Shown: positions 7,251 through 16,029 of the stretch, piece by piece
Layout of the letters: each line of letters opens with the position of its first letter
Numbering within the stretch: position 1 is the stretch's first letter
From: UBA8752 sp002336475
Lineage (GTDB): Bacteria; Bacteroidota; Bacteroidia; Flavobacteriales_D; Sanyastnellaceae
Length of the DNA: 64,000 bases
Direction of reading: 5' to 3'
Assembly (NCBI GenBank): GCA_943846755.1
Contig: OX044365.1
Coordinates: 372,001 to 436,000 of the forward strand
Program-made: the position numbers and the translations under genes
Notes under the pieces: model-generated
Databases searched by the model: none
What the model saw: only the letters and a program-made list of their open reading frames with translations
Told to the model about the DNA's origin: nothing

Positions 7251-9486
7251 CTTGTCCGACTTCCTCGATGTCATTGTCCAAACAACTGTGGTCGGCATTG
7301 AGGATGAAGTAATACACTCCGGGAGCGGCGACATTCCCTCCGATTCGACCATCCCAACCTGCGCCAACACCTTCTGACTGGTGTACTTGAACGCCCCAGC
7401 GGTCAAAAATTTGAAGCTTGAAGTACGAGAAAGACGAAGAGTTGGTCACATCGACACCATTTCCATCCGTCCGTTGGGTGCCGATGCGAAACCTGTCGTT
7501 TTTTCCGTCTGCATTCGGGGTAATCACATTGGGGATGACCAGTTCGACTTCCGCGACCAATTCAGGGACATAGACCTCAAAATCTGCCGATTGGGTCGTT
7601 GCGCAGGTGTCGTTTTCGATGGTCAATGTCACAGGGTACAGTCCAGAACCGCCAAAGTCAAACGCTACTGTGTCACCCGATGCTGAGCCTGCAGATCCAA
7701 AGTCCCAGGTCACAGCATCTGCAAAAGCGCCGTTGAATGTGAATTCGACCGTGGTTTCTAAAGAACATGCGAGGGGTTCTGTGGCGCCATAAGAGAGAAC
7801 CAGAGGGTCTTGTGGCAATACTGTGATCAGCACATCCGCGGTGTCAGCACAAGCTTCTCCGGGTTGGGCGATGAGTTGTGCGACATAACTGCCAAAATCT
7901 TGATAGGTCCAGGTGGACAGGTCAGTTACGTTTACGGCTCCTTGCTCTGTGGAGGGGTCATTCAGGTCAAATGTCCATTGCTGAGATGTGGCATTGGAAG
8001 ACAGGTTGTTAAAGCTGATTTCTAGCCCGTTACAGGGAGGTTCGGATGTTTCAAATGCAGCTGTTGGCAGGTCGGTCAATTCCAAGTCCATTTCAGCTGT
8101 GGCTTGACACCCAATGTCGTTGATCAGTTCTGCGGACACGTTGTGTTCTCCGGGGGGTATGGGCAATGTGCCTGGAGAAGTGGTGCTCGAAACCTCTTCC
8201 CCATCGACAAGCCAAATCAAAGCGCCTGTCTCGCCCAGTGCGTCACCGGTATATTCAACCTCTTGGCTCCATCCATCTGCAGTACATTGGATTTCGCCCA
8301 AAACAAAAGAGGCTTCAACGGGGGGAGCAACAAGGATGGTCTGTGTGACGCTGTCGCCGCATCCGCCCAGGTCATAGGCCACTGAAACGTTGTAGTTTCC
8401 TTGGGCTGGAAAATTAAAGGAAGGTGAAGTCAAGGAGCTGGTGTCCGCCGCTGAACCTGTTCCGAAATCCCAGGCGAATGAACCGCTGCTGGCGCCTACA
8501 CCAAAATTCACATCTAGTCCAGTGCAGGGCTCGGGCCATTGCACTACTGGGAAGACGATTTCACATGAGACCACATCAATGGTGAAGTCTCGAAACACCT
8601 TTCCGATGTTGATCCAATTTCCGTTGTCATCCTGTCGGTATTCATTGATGAAGATGCCGATGACATACTTACCTATGGCAGAAGGATTGCCTGTTAAGGT
8701 TCCTGTTTGCGGGTCGATTTGTATCCAGTCCTCGGGGTTGTTTCCAAGGGGTGTTTGGGGGGCATAACCAACCTCCCATGTCACGTTGTCATAAGGTGGC
8801 GGTGCTGGTGGATTGGGGGTCGGGGCAGAAAAGCTGCCTCCAATAAACACATCGCTGATTGAAAATGAGATGCTGTCGTTGTCAGGGTCCTGAGCGGGAT
8901 TTGTCAGCGAAAATGGCTGATTGACACAGACATAGCCTTGCGGTAGTTCATCGAATCTTGGAGAGGCGTTGACCTCGAGGTTGATGTCTTCATTGCCCAA
9001 TACTGGTGGAACTGTGACGAAAATCGTGAAGCCGGTATTGGTGGGGTCCAACAGGTTGACGACTTGTGGGTTCCGGCAACACCTTTGGTAGACAATGACG
9101 TATGGTTCAGAGCTGGCAGGCAAGGTGAACACTGAAGTGTAAACAGCCCGTTCGACACACACCCCTGGGGGGAGCTGCGCACAAGGGTTTCCAGCTTGCA
9201 GGTCAATTTGTTGCACATCACTTGTAATGGGCGATTGTACCTGAGAAAACAGTTGGGTGCCCTGGTAGGCGGCCATGTTTGCTGCCAAGTCAAAACCCGT
9301 GCCGTTGGTATTGGTGGGGCCGCAATCCCTGTAGATAACGAGGTGGATTTCATATTGGTCACCTCCCAAATGTTCGTAATACATCGAACCTCCAACAAGG
9401 TGTGTGGCCCACATAAAAGGACTAAAGAGCAAACATGCCCCACACAAGAAAATGGACCTCAATGAAAATGTATCTTGCCAGTTCAT
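7231..9486 (-). CDS. PKD-domain surface protein with T9SS type B C-terminal domain
   Basis: The 751-residue secreted protein starts with a signal peptide ending near FSPFMWA. The mature N-terminus THLVGGSMYYEHLGGDQYEI is a signature of a large Bacteroidota family of PKD/gliding-motility-associated proteins. The middle holds several PKD-like beta-sandwiches (for example FAWDFGTGSAADTS and VTWDFGSAGSASGDT). The last 100 residues are a T9SS type B sorting domain (VIPNVITPNADGKNDRFRIG, LQIFDRWGVQVHQ, APGVYYFILNADHSC). It is therefore probably exported by T9SS and surface-attached or released. ATG 9486 is preferred to a GTG three codons upstream. The 3' end overlaps the convergent ABM gene by 20 bases. 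Binding partners are unknown. Confidence 0.85.
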   Translation of the reverse strand: MNWQDTFSLRSIFLCGACLLFSPFMWATHLVGGSMYYEHLGGDQYEIHLVIYRDCGPTNTNGTGFDLAANMAAYQGTQLFSQVQSPITSDVQQIDLQAGNPCAQLPPGVCVERAVYTSVFTLPASSEPYVIVYQRCCRNPQVVNLLDPTNTGFTIFVTVPPVLGNEDINLEVNASPRFDELPQGYVCVNQPFSLTNPAQDPDNDSISFSISDVFIGGSFSAPTPNPPAPPPYDNVTWEVGYAPQTPLGNNPEDWIQIDPQTGTLTGNPSAIGKYVIGIFINEYRQDDNGNWINIGKVFRDFTIDVVSCEIVFPVVQWPEPCTGLDVNFGVGASSGSFAWDFGTGSAADTSSLTSPSFNFPAQGNYNVSVAYDLGGCGDSVTQTILVAPPVEASFVLGEIQCTADGWSQEVEYTGDALGETGALIWLVDGEEVSSTTSPGTLPIPPGEHNVSAELINDIGCQATAEMDLELTDLPTAAFETSEPPCNGLEISFNNLSSNATSQQWTFDLNDPSTEQGAVNVTDLSTWTYQDFGSYVAQLIAQPGEACADTADVLITVLPQDPLVLSYGATEPLACSLETTVEFTFNGAFADAVTWDFGSAGSASGDTVAFDFGGSGLYPVTLTIENDTCATTQSADFEVYVPELVAEVELVIPNVITPNADGKNDRFRIGTQRTDGNGVDVTNSSSFSYFKLQIFDRWGVQVHQSEGVGAGWDGRIGGNVAAPGVYYFILNADHSCLDNDIEEVGQVTLILD

Positions 9487-9523
9487 GCTGTTCACAGGTT
9501 ACAATGTAAAGCATCTCCGCCCG

Positions 9524-11008
9524 ATGCGATGGTATTCCTTGTTGTTGATCCTGTCCGTATTGCTGGTGGGACCGGTGGTGGACAGCCAGGCCCAAGTGGC
9601 CACCAGCACTCCTTCCCTGCGCCTTGCCACACGGCAATTCCAGGCCCCCGATGGCATGCCTTATTTGGAAGTACAGGCTGAATTCTTAGGCAACAGCGTG
9701 ACGTGGTTGGCCGAAGGCGACTCTGTGTTTCGGGCTGCGGTGAGGTGGACTGTGATTGCCTATGACAGTGCAGGGACCGTTGCTGGATTCGTCAAGTCCA
9801 CGGCCCGCACAGGCCCGTTGCTGGTGCAGGGGGATTTTGTGGATGTGGCCCGGATGGAGTTGGCTCCTGGCCCTCATGTGCTAGAGTTGGAAGTAGAAGA
9901 CATTGGCGCGCCTGAAAGGCAGCATTTAGAATATGAAACCGTAGTGGATGTTTCGGCGCCGGCGAAGCTCGACATCAGTGACCTGTTCGTGGTTCAAGGT
10001 GTGGCTCCCGCTTCTAATCCACCATCGCCACTCACCCGCTCAGGCAAGGACATTTTGCCGTTGTTGGACCGCAGGATTTCTGCTGAAGCCAGTAGGATTC
10101 CATTCTACTGTGAGCTTTACGGAACAGAGGATGTCTTTGGTGCATCAGGTGCTTTTTTGGTGGTGGCTGGATTTCGGAGTCTCGAAGGAGACAAGGGATG
10201 GGCCACAGAGACCAAGCGTTTCTTTAGGATGACAGCAGCTCCTGTCCTTCCCTTTCTCGAGGCTTTGCCTGCACCTCCTGCAGGTGCCTTCGAGTTGGTG
10301 GTCCAAATCATGACGCCGGAGCAAGAACTGCTGGTGTCCAATGCCGTAGGTCTAGAGTGCGTTTCAGAAGCGGCCCAGGACGCGGCAGTGGCGGCAGGTT
10401 CTTTGGCCCCCTTTGTTTTGTCTTACAATGACCGTGACAGCCTGTTGGCATTGGTTGAGACCCTCATTCCCATTGCTGATGCCGGTGAGCGAAGGTCTAT
10501 CGAACACGTCCTTCAAGGGGCTGATCTGCGCCAGTTGCGGTCTTTCTTGGAGCATTTCTGGACAGTGAGGTCACCTGAGGATCCCGCTCAGGCTTGGCGC
10601 ACTTACCGCAGGGAGGTGTTGATCGCAGACCGCGAGTATGGAGCCTGTCCCAACCGAGAGGGTCATGAAACGGATATGGGCTGGATTTTGCTCCGATATG
10701 GCCGGCCAAATACCGTCGTGCAGCGACACAATGGAACGGCATACTACCCCTATGAAATTTGGCATTACCACAAGGCTGGCCAATTCAACAACAGGCGTTT
10801 CTTGTTCTACACGCCACAGGTGGTGGGCGAGTGCTTTGAGTTGTTGCACAGTGATCACCCCCGGGAATTGCGCAATGCAGACTGGCTCGACATTCTCAAA
10901 ACGCGCGAACTGGGCCATTCAGTGGCGGACAGCCGCATGAACCAGCTTGGGAACAGAGATACGTATAGCAGAGAGGAGCCCGAAGACTTGTTCTTCAATC
11001 CGCGTTGA
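9524..11008 (+). CDS. GWxTD-domain secreted protein
   Basis: This 494-residue protein has a signal peptide (MRWYSLLLILSVLLVGP through SQAQ). Its C-terminal 100 residues match the GWxTD domain found in Bacteroidota and relatives: ETDMGWILLRYGRPN, then YPYEIWHYHKAG and FLFYTPQVVGECFELLHSDH. In this copy the name-giving motif is degenerate. The N-terminal part is beta-rich and unassigned. The family function is unknown; members are predicted periplasmic. The start at 9524 is the only one that exposes the signal peptide; the longer frame from 9404 is antisense to the divergent PKD gene. The glycosyltransferase follows one base after its stop, so they probably form an operon. Confidence 0.75.
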   Translation: MRWYSLLLILSVLLVGPVVDSQAQVATSTPSLRLATRQFQAPDGMPYLEVQAEFLGNSVTWLAEGDSVFRAAVRWTVIAYDSAGTVAGFVKSTARTGPLLVQGDFVDVARMELAPGPHVLELEVEDIGAPERQHLEYETVVDVSAPAKLDISDLFVVQGVAPASNPPSPLTRSGKDILPLLDRRISAEASRIPFYCELYGTEDVFGASGAFLVVAGFRSLEGDKGWATETKRFFRMTAAPVLPFLEALPAPPAGAFELVVQIMTPEQELLVSNAVGLECVSEAAQDAAVAAGSLAPFVLSYNDRDSLLALVETLIPIADAGERRSIEHVLQGADLRQLRSFLEHFWTVRSPEDPAQAWRTYRREVLIADREYGACPNREGHETDMGWILLRYGRPNTVVQRHNGTAYYPYEIWHYHKAGQFNNRRFLFYTPQVVGECFELLHSDHPRELRNADWLDILKTRELGHSVADSRMNQLGNRDTYSREEPEDLFFNPR

Positions 11009-11009
11009 C

Positions 11010-12086
11010 ATGCCCACATCGCCGCTTCCCTCCTGTCGTGTTGCCGTAGCTGTTCTCAATTGGAATGGGGCCGCTCATTTGCGGCGTTTCCTTCCTTCTG
11101 TGGTGGCACACAATGTCCCAGCTGACAGGGTGGTTGTCATTGACAATGGGTCCGATGATGGCAGTGTGGACCTCTTGAGGAATGAGTTTCCCGATGTGGA
11201 GGTGGTCGAGTTGTCCGAAAATCATGGTTTTGCGGGTGGCTATAACGAGGGGTTAAAGGCGTTGAGTGCACGGCTCAATGCGGAATGGGTTCTGCTGCTC
11301 AACAGTGATGTAGAAGTGACTCCCCAATGGGTAGATGGCATGGTCAATTCCGCAGAGGCACAGGGTTGGTCTGCAGTCCAACCTAAAATTCGAGCAGTTG
11401 ATCGCCGGGCAGAATTTGAGTATGCCGGGGCAGCCGGTGGTTACATGGACCGCTTTGGCTTTATGTTTTGTGCGGGCCGGATATTCGATGCTTTCGAACA
11501 GGACACGGGCCAGTATGACTCGGACCGCCCTGTCTTTTGGGGCTCAGGAGCTGCATTGTTGGTTCGAAACTCTGTTTGGACTGAAACCCAAGGTTTGGAT
11601 GTTGATTTCTTCGCCCACATGGAAGAGATTGATTTGTGCTGGCGGATGCGCAACAGGGGGCATGTTGTGGGCGTGGCATCGTCCGTCCACGTGTACCATT
11701 TGGGGGGTGGAACGTTGGCCCATTCGAGTCCGCGGAAGGCCAAATTGAATTTTAGGAACAACCTCTTTTTGTTGCTCAAGAACGACCACCGGCCTGGCAT
11801 CGTGTGGCGCATACTCTTCCGGCAGTTGCTGGATGGAATTGCGGCTCTGAGGTTCCTAACCGAGGGCAAGGTTGATTTTTTCAAAGCCGTCATTCAGGCT
11901 CACGGAGAGTTTAGAAGCAGCTGGTCTTCGATGAAGGCCAAGCGTCAACAGGAGATCCAAGCCTGCTCAGGCGTTGAGCTGTCACGTGATGCATCAGCTG
12001 GCCATTATCAGGGCAGCATCATCGTCGATTACTTCTTGCGCGGTAAAAAACGCTGGTCTGAGCTACCGGCCTCTCGGTTTCGGTAG
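11010..12086 (+). CDS. Family 2 glycosyltransferase (rhamnosyltransferase-like)
   Basis: The 358-residue protein has the GT-A fold markers of family 2: the opening strand VAVAVLNWNGAAHLRRFLPS, VVVIDNGSDDGS around residue 45, NHGFAGGYNEGL, and the metal-binding LNSDVEVT with N98-S99-D100. HMEEIDLCWRMRNRG near residue 205 is typical of WbbL-type rhamnosyltransferases. It probably transfers a sugar from a nucleotide donor during surface polysaccharide synthesis on the cytoplasmic side. The ATG lies one base after the GWxTD stop. The C-terminus has no strong membrane segment. Sugar and acceptor are not determined. Confidence 0.85.
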   Translation: MPTSPLPSCRVAVAVLNWNGAAHLRRFLPSVVAHNVPADRVVVIDNGSDDGSVDLLRNEFPDVEVVELSENHGFAGGYNEGLKALSARLNAEWVLLLNSDVEVTPQWVDGMVNSAEAQGWSAVQPKIRAVDRRAEFEYAGAAGGYMDRFGFMFCAGRIFDAFEQDTGQYDSDRPVFWGSGAALLVRNSVWTETQGLDVDFFAHMEEIDLCWRMRNRGHVVGVASSVHVYHLGGGTLAHSSPRKAKLNFRNNLFLLLKNDHRPGIVWRILFRQLLDGIAALRFLTEGKVDFFKAVIQAHGEFRSSWSSMKAKRQQEIQACSGVELSRDASAGHYQGSIIVDYFLRGKKRWSELPASRFR

Positions 12087-12156
12087 ACCGACAATGCGGT
12101 GGCCAATTCAATGGCCGCAGTTGTGAAAGGACGGCACGGCTAGAGTCCCCTTTGCT

Positions 12157-12164
12157 TTGATTTG
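12157..12164 (+). promoter_or_regulatory. Putative -7 promoter box (TTGATTTG)
   Basis: TTGATTTG, one mismatch to TAnnTTTG, ends five bases before the comEC-like ATG at 12170. Confidence 0.35.
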
Positions 12165-12169
12165 CTGGC

Positions 12170-13909
12170 ATGCGTGGGCCAGAGCTTTTGCGGTGGATGC
12201 TTCCCGGTATGGCTTTGGGATGGGTGTTGACCGGTTCAGTATGTTTTGAGTTCTTGGTTTCTGGTTCTGTCGTTTTGGCTTTGGTCTCTGCTGTGCTTCT
12301 GATGAAGAGCAGCGGACTTAGGCCTGCAGTCTTGGGTGTTGTGCTGCTCGGAAGTGCAGTGGGCTTAGGTGCCAGAAGTTGTGTGCTTCACAGATCATCA
12401 GAAACTGTGACCTCAGAGCATCAGGTAAAGCAGTTCGAATTGGTGCAATCATGGCCTACACGCGGAGATACAGAACGCTGGTTGGCCGTTGACTCGAGGG
12501 GCGAGCGCGTGCTGTTGGAAGCCAAGGGGTTCAAATTACAGGTGGGACGGATATTGGTGGCCGGTGTCCAGCAAATCCTACCACACTCCCCCATTCACCT
12601 TGCGGATTTTGACGAGGCTGCGTTTCTGAATGGCCGAGGAGTTAGGGCCAAATACAAGGTGATTTGGTGTGGCATGTCCACCGATGAAATGGGCATCCAA
12701 GGACGGTTTCGGGAGGCTGTGGCGGCGGTGAAGCAGAGGGTGACCCGTCGTTGCATGGGTATTGGAGGAGGAGCGCCATCAGGATTGCTGCTGGCCTTGA
12801 TCACCGGTGACAAGAGTGCATTGCCACGTTCTACCCGGGATGCTTTTTCCGATGTTGGGTTGTCACACTTGGTGGCTGTCTCTGGATTTCACGTGGGATT
12901 GGTGGCGGGATTTCTTCTTCTGGTCCTCCGCTTGGTGCGCTGCCCACACCCATGGAAGCCTTACGTGTTTTTGCCCTTGGTGTGGATGTATGTTGGGTTG
13001 TGTGGATGGACGGGTTCTGCCGTGCGTGCAGCGGCCATGACTTCTGTGGCTGCATGTGCCGTGGCATTGAGACGGAAGCCCGATGGGCCGACGGTCCTTT
13101 CTGCCGTGGGTTTGCTCATAGTGGCCATGTGGCCAGAATCGATGGGTGATTTGGGGGTAGGCCTGAGTTTTTTGGCTACCGCAGGAATCCTCTTGTTGCA
13201 CCGCTTTGTCCGTGCACTGGGTTGGTCCCGCTGGTGGCGCTACTGCGTTATGTTGGTGGGCGTTCCTGTGGTCGCCACCGCATGTACTGCACCTCTGGCA
13301 TGGCCTGCTTTCGGAAAGCTGCCCCTGTGCTTTGTGGCGTCCAACATTGTGGCCACACCTTTTGTTCTGGCCATTTTATTGCTGTTTGTGGCTTGGTGTG
13401 TTTTGCCGGAGGTATTTTCTCAATGGCTGCAGCATGCGCTCTCATTGGTGTTGGAGCTGTTCCTCGGGCTGGCAGGTGAATGGGCCAAGTGTTCCCCTTA
13501 CGTGATGCCTTTGGATCGGACCATGACTGCCGCTGCGGGCTGCGCTGTGGCACTCGGCTTTTTTTGGGGCTTGGCGGTAAAGAAGCCTGTGCTGTTCGGG
13601 ATGGCGGGTGTGTTGACCACTTGCGCCGTGTTGCGAGGGCCATGGGCTGACCATGCCCAGCCACAGGTGATCATGGCAGGCACGGACTGTGTGGTTTTAG
13701 AGCACGACCATTTGGCCGTTTTTACGGTACTTCCAACGCCCTCGCGACCAGGGCATATAAAATGGAAAACCCGCTCCTTGATAGAGCGGGTTTCCAATCA
13801 TCCACCTGATTCAATCTGGTGGTGCGGGACACAATGGGCCATGACGCCTTACCACATTCGTTGCCGAACGTGGGATGGGACATGGCAGGTCATCAGTTCA
13901 TCTCAGTGA
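12170..13909 (+). CDS. comEC: ComEC/Rec2-family DNA uptake channel protein
   Basis: The 579-residue protein is an integral membrane protein of the ComEC/Rec2 family, which carries single-stranded DNA across the inner membrane during natural transformation. The competence-domain signature SHLVAVSGFHVGLVAG lies around residues 231-246. An N-terminal DUF4131-like region with hydrophobic helices precedes it, and about ten further membrane segments follow to residue 480. The C-terminal 80 residues contain no metallo-beta-lactamase HxHxDH motif, as in many shorter Bacteroidota homologues. A 10-bp stem-loop lies inside the coding region at 13767-13793. The last 17 bases overlap the convergent small gene. 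Confidence 0.82.
   Translation: MRGPELLRWMLPGMALGWVLTGSVCFEFLVSGSVVLALVSAVLLMKSSGLRPAVLGVVLLGSAVGLGARSCVLHRSSETVTSEHQVKQFELVQSWPTRGDTERWLAVDSRGERVLLEAKGFKLQVGRILVAGVQQILPHSPIHLADFDEAAFLNGRGVRAKYKVIWCGMSTDEMGIQGRFREAVAAVKQRVTRRCMGIGGGAPSGLLLALITGDKSALPRSTRDAFSDVGLSHLVAVSGFHVGLVAGFLLLVLRLVRCPHPWKPYVFLPLVWMYVGLCGWTGSAVRAAAMTSVAACAVALRRKPDGPTVLSAVGLLIVAMWPESMGDLGVGLSFLATAGILLLHRFVRALGWSRWWRYCVMLVGVPVVATACTAPLAWPAFGKLPLCFVASNIVATPFVLAILLLFVAWCVLPEVFSQWLQHALSLVLELFLGLAGEWAKCSPYVMPLDRTMTAAAGCAVALGFFWGLAVKKPVLFGMAGVLTTCAVLRGPWADHAQPQVIMAGTDCVVLEHDHLAVFTVLPTPSRPGHIKWKTRSLIERVSNHPPDSIWWCGTQWAMTPYHIRCRTWDGTWQVISSSQ
13767..13793. other. Perfect 10-bp stem-loop inside comEC
   Basis: AAACCCGCTC at 13767-13776 and GAGCGGGTTT at 13784-13793 pair perfectly around a seven-base loop. 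It resembles a terminator or transcription pause, but no T-tract follows and about 115 coding bases remain. Confidence 0.4.
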
Positions 13910-14147
13910 CGTTGCGAATCACGCGTTCAACATAGGACTCCCAGGCCTCCATTCCCATGATGGGGAGGATCGCATTGACGCGGTTGTTTTGTTTGCTGTA
14001 GATCGCCTCTACATAGAATCCATTGATTTCGAAAATGCAAAGGATGTATCGGTTCTCTACCATGCGCTGGGAAATGCAGTTCCCGTGGTCCCACATGTAG
14101 TTGGTCTTCTCATCGAGGGGAAGCCTGTTGAAAGTACGGAGGTCCAT
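13893..14147 (-). CDS. Small conserved Bacteroidota protein
   Basis: The 84-residue protein begins MDLRTFNRLPLDEKTNYMWD and contains YILCIFEINGFYVEAIYS, a pattern I associate with small hypothetical proteins of Flavobacteriales. It has no signal peptide, membrane segment or cysteine pair, and its function is unknown. ATG 14147 is preferred to an upstream ATG at 14180 because the family-like sequence starts there. The 3' end overlaps comEC by 17 bases in the opposite direction. Confidence 0.6.
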   Translation of the reverse strand: MDLRTFNRLPLDEKTNYMWDHGNCISQRMVENRYILCIFEINGFYVEAIYSKQNNRVNAILPIMGMEAWESYVERVIRNVTEMN

Positions 14148-14238
14148 ATTCAAGGGGTTGACGTTGTGTTGTGATCGCACCGCAGAGCGGATGTGGGTTC
14201 CGATACGTCACGTTGTCGGTTGGGGTTTCATTTTGTTC

Positions 14239-14246
14239 AATCTTTG
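14239..14246 (+). promoter_or_regulatory. Putative -7 promoter box (AATCTTTG)
   Basis: AATCTTTG, one mismatch to TAnnTTTG, ends four bases before the ATG at 14251. This is the same spacing as at 17455, 31720 and others. Confidence 0.4.
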
Positions 14247-14250
14247 CGTC

Positions 14251-15123
14251 ATGAGCAGCACCAACATTGGCGGTGACCGTTGGTCCCTCACGGATTGTCC
14301 GAGGGACGCCATGCAAGGGATCGCGCCCTTGATTCCCACCTCCCATAAGGTGGCGTACTTGTCGGCATTGATGGAGGTTGGCTTTGATGTTCTGGACGCA
14401 GGCAGTTTTGTGTCTCCTAAGGCGGTCCCGCAGATGGCCGACAGCGCAAAAGTGTTGGAGGCATTGCCAGAGACTGAGACGGCTGTTTTGGCCATTGTGG
14501 CCAATGAGCGCGGTGCCCATGACGCATTGGCCCATGGTCGTCCTGATTTCATAGGGTTCCCCTTTGGCATCTCAGAGACTTTCCAGGAGCGCAATACAGG
14601 AGGAGGTATTCAAGAAGGCTGGCGCCGTTTGGAGCGCATCCAAAATGCAGCCTCTGCATCGGGAAAGGGCGTGGTTGTCTATCTGAGCATGGGCTTTGGA
14701 AACCCCTATGGAGATCCATGGTCCCCGGAACTGGCAGGTGAATGGGCACGCCGGTTGCACGAAGAGCTGGGAGTGGTGAATTTGGCCCTCAGCGATACCG
14801 TGGGTCAGGCTGACGAACGCATGGTTGAGTCTGTTTGTTCTCAAGTCATTTCGGCCACACCTGATATGGCCGTTGGTGTTCATTTACACGGACGACGTGA
14901 AGCGGCTGCTCCTTTGATGGAGGCCGCTTGGCGAGGAGGGTGTCGCAAGTTTGACGGTGCCCTGGGCGGCTTGGGTGGGTGCCCCATGGCCAAGGACGAA
15001 TTGGTGGGCAATTTGCCTACCGAAGTCTTGATGGATGCCCCTGTTGGGTGGGGCGGCGCAAAAAAAGAATGGAACCAGGAAGCTTTGGCTCTGGCTCAAA
15101 GCTTGCTCTCTGGACTTCAATAA
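14251..15123 (+). CDS. Hydroxymethylglutaryl-CoA lyase
   Basis: This 290-residue TIM-barrel protein cleaves HMG-CoA to acetoacetate and acetyl-CoA in leucine degradation. The N-terminal catalytic pair is R18-D19 in TDCPRDAMQG. AGSFVSPKAVPQMAD is the usual second strand region. The metal ligands sit in GVHLHGRRE, and the lyase signature with catalytic C244 is GALGGLGGCPMAKDELVGN. The normal length is about 290-300. ATG 14251 is preferred over the longer frame, since residues before it do not match the family and a -7 box precedes it. It stands alone, with a possible small minus-strand gene beyond its stop. Confidence 0.88.
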   Translation: MSSTNIGGDRWSLTDCPRDAMQGIAPLIPTSHKVAYLSALMEVGFDVLDAGSFVSPKAVPQMADSAKVLEALPETETAVLAIVANERGAHDALAHGRPDFIGFPFGISETFQERNTGGGIQEGWRRLERIQNAASASGKGVVVYLSMGFGNPYGDPWSPELAGEWARRLHEELGVVNLALSDTVGQADERMVESVCSQVISATPDMAVGVHLHGRREAAAPLMEAAWRGGCRKFDGALGGLGGCPMAKDELVGNLPTEVLMDAPVGWGGAKKEWNQEALALAQSLLSGLQ

Positions 15124-15127
15124 TCGA

Positions 15128-15229
15128 TCAGTTCAAGCAGTGCTCGAAGAGCTCAAATCCGAACTGGTCGGTGCTCAATTCAATGCGTTCGAACTTCTTG
15201 ATCGTAATGCGAATGCGGAAACGCTTCAT
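15128..15229 (-). CDS. Possible 33-residue small protein
   Basis: In the 162-base gap between the HMG-CoA lyase and ZIP genes, the minus strand has an ATG-started frame of 33 codons plus TGA. The product starts MKRFRIRITIKKFERIELST and ends FELFEHCLN. About three quarters of third codon positions are G or C, as expected for a coding sequence at this composition. AAATCTTG, a two-mismatch -7-like box, lies exactly four bases before the ATG, matching the spacing of known genes here. The N-terminus is strongly basic and the C-terminus mildly acidic, with one cysteine near the end. I recognise no family. Chance cannot be excluded at this length. Confidence 0.4.
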   Translation of the reverse strand: MKRFRIRITIKKFERIELSTDQFGFELFEHCLN

Positions 15230-15285
15230 GGGACAAGATTTGGTCCCGATACGTTTGCTTTCTCATTTGGGTTACACTACTTCCC

Positions 15286-16029
15286 TTAATGAGGGCTGGC
15301 GATCCATGACAGCAACAACCCTCCGAGGATGGTTAGCAATTTGCGCGCATTGAAATCGTGGCCATCTGCCGTCTCAAATAAAATGGTGGTTGAGATGTGC
15401 AGTAAAATGCCCACCAACACCCCATTCAAAGCACCAAAGACGGAGGGTACTTGAGGCAAGGAGCCTGCGATGAGCATACCAAACACAGGCGTGGCTGCAA
15501 AAAACAAGATCCAAACCCAGCGCAAGGATGTTTTGGTGACGGTGGCTTTTAAGATGGTGGCCAAGGCGAGGGCAACAGGCAATTTGTGCAACGCGATGCC
15601 CGCCAAAAGAGCGAGTTGACCTTCACCGAAGTGGTGGTGGTGGTGACCTGCATGCGCGTGGTCATGGGCGTGGTCGTGGGCCAACTGCGCCGTGTCTAGG
15701 CCAAAGGGCATCGCTTCAATGAGTGCATGAAGACATAGGCTCAAAAAGGCAAGCAAACCAAAACGGCTACCGTGCACATGGCCATGCTCCATACCCTTGC
15801 TCAAATATTCAAGTCCGATTTGGAGCAAAAATCCAGCGATCACCCAGTGACCTGCCGTTGGATTCATGACGAAAGCTTCGGGCAGGAGGTGCAAAAAGCA
15901 CAACCCCAATAAAAATGCCCCACCAAAAGACAAGAGCAGCGGCATGTGTTGCTTGAATCTGTCTCCCAACCATTCTCCGAGCAATGCTCCGATCAACGCC
16001 ACCAATACCAGGGTGATTCCAGCAGTCAT
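15286..16029 (-). CDS. ZIP-family metal transporter
   Basis: The 247-residue membrane protein has about eight hydrophobic segments and the ZIP signatures: CLHALIEAMPFGL in the fourth helix and GIALHKLPVALALAT in the fifth, whose histidines and acidic residues form the transport site. Between them, residues 118-136 form a cytoplasmic-type histidine-rich loop (HDHAHDHAHAGHHHHHFG), typical of zinc-binding ZIP loops. It probably imports zinc or a similar divalent metal. Its ATG overlaps the stop of the upstream methyltransferase by four bases (ATGA), so the two are cotranscribed. No metal-responsive operator was recognised. Confidence 0.87.
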   Translation of the reverse strand: MTAGITLVLVALIGALLGEWLGDRFKQHMPLLLSFGGAFLLGLCFLHLLPEAFVMNPTAGHWVIAGFLLQIGLEYLSKGMEHGHVHGSRFGLLAFLSLCLHALIEAMPFGLDTAQLAHDHAHDHAHAGHHHHHFGEGQLALLAGIALHKLPVALALATILKATVTKTSLRWVWILFFAATPVFGMLIAGSLPQVPSVFGALNGVLVGILLHISTTILFETADGHDFNARKLLTILGGLLLSWIASPH

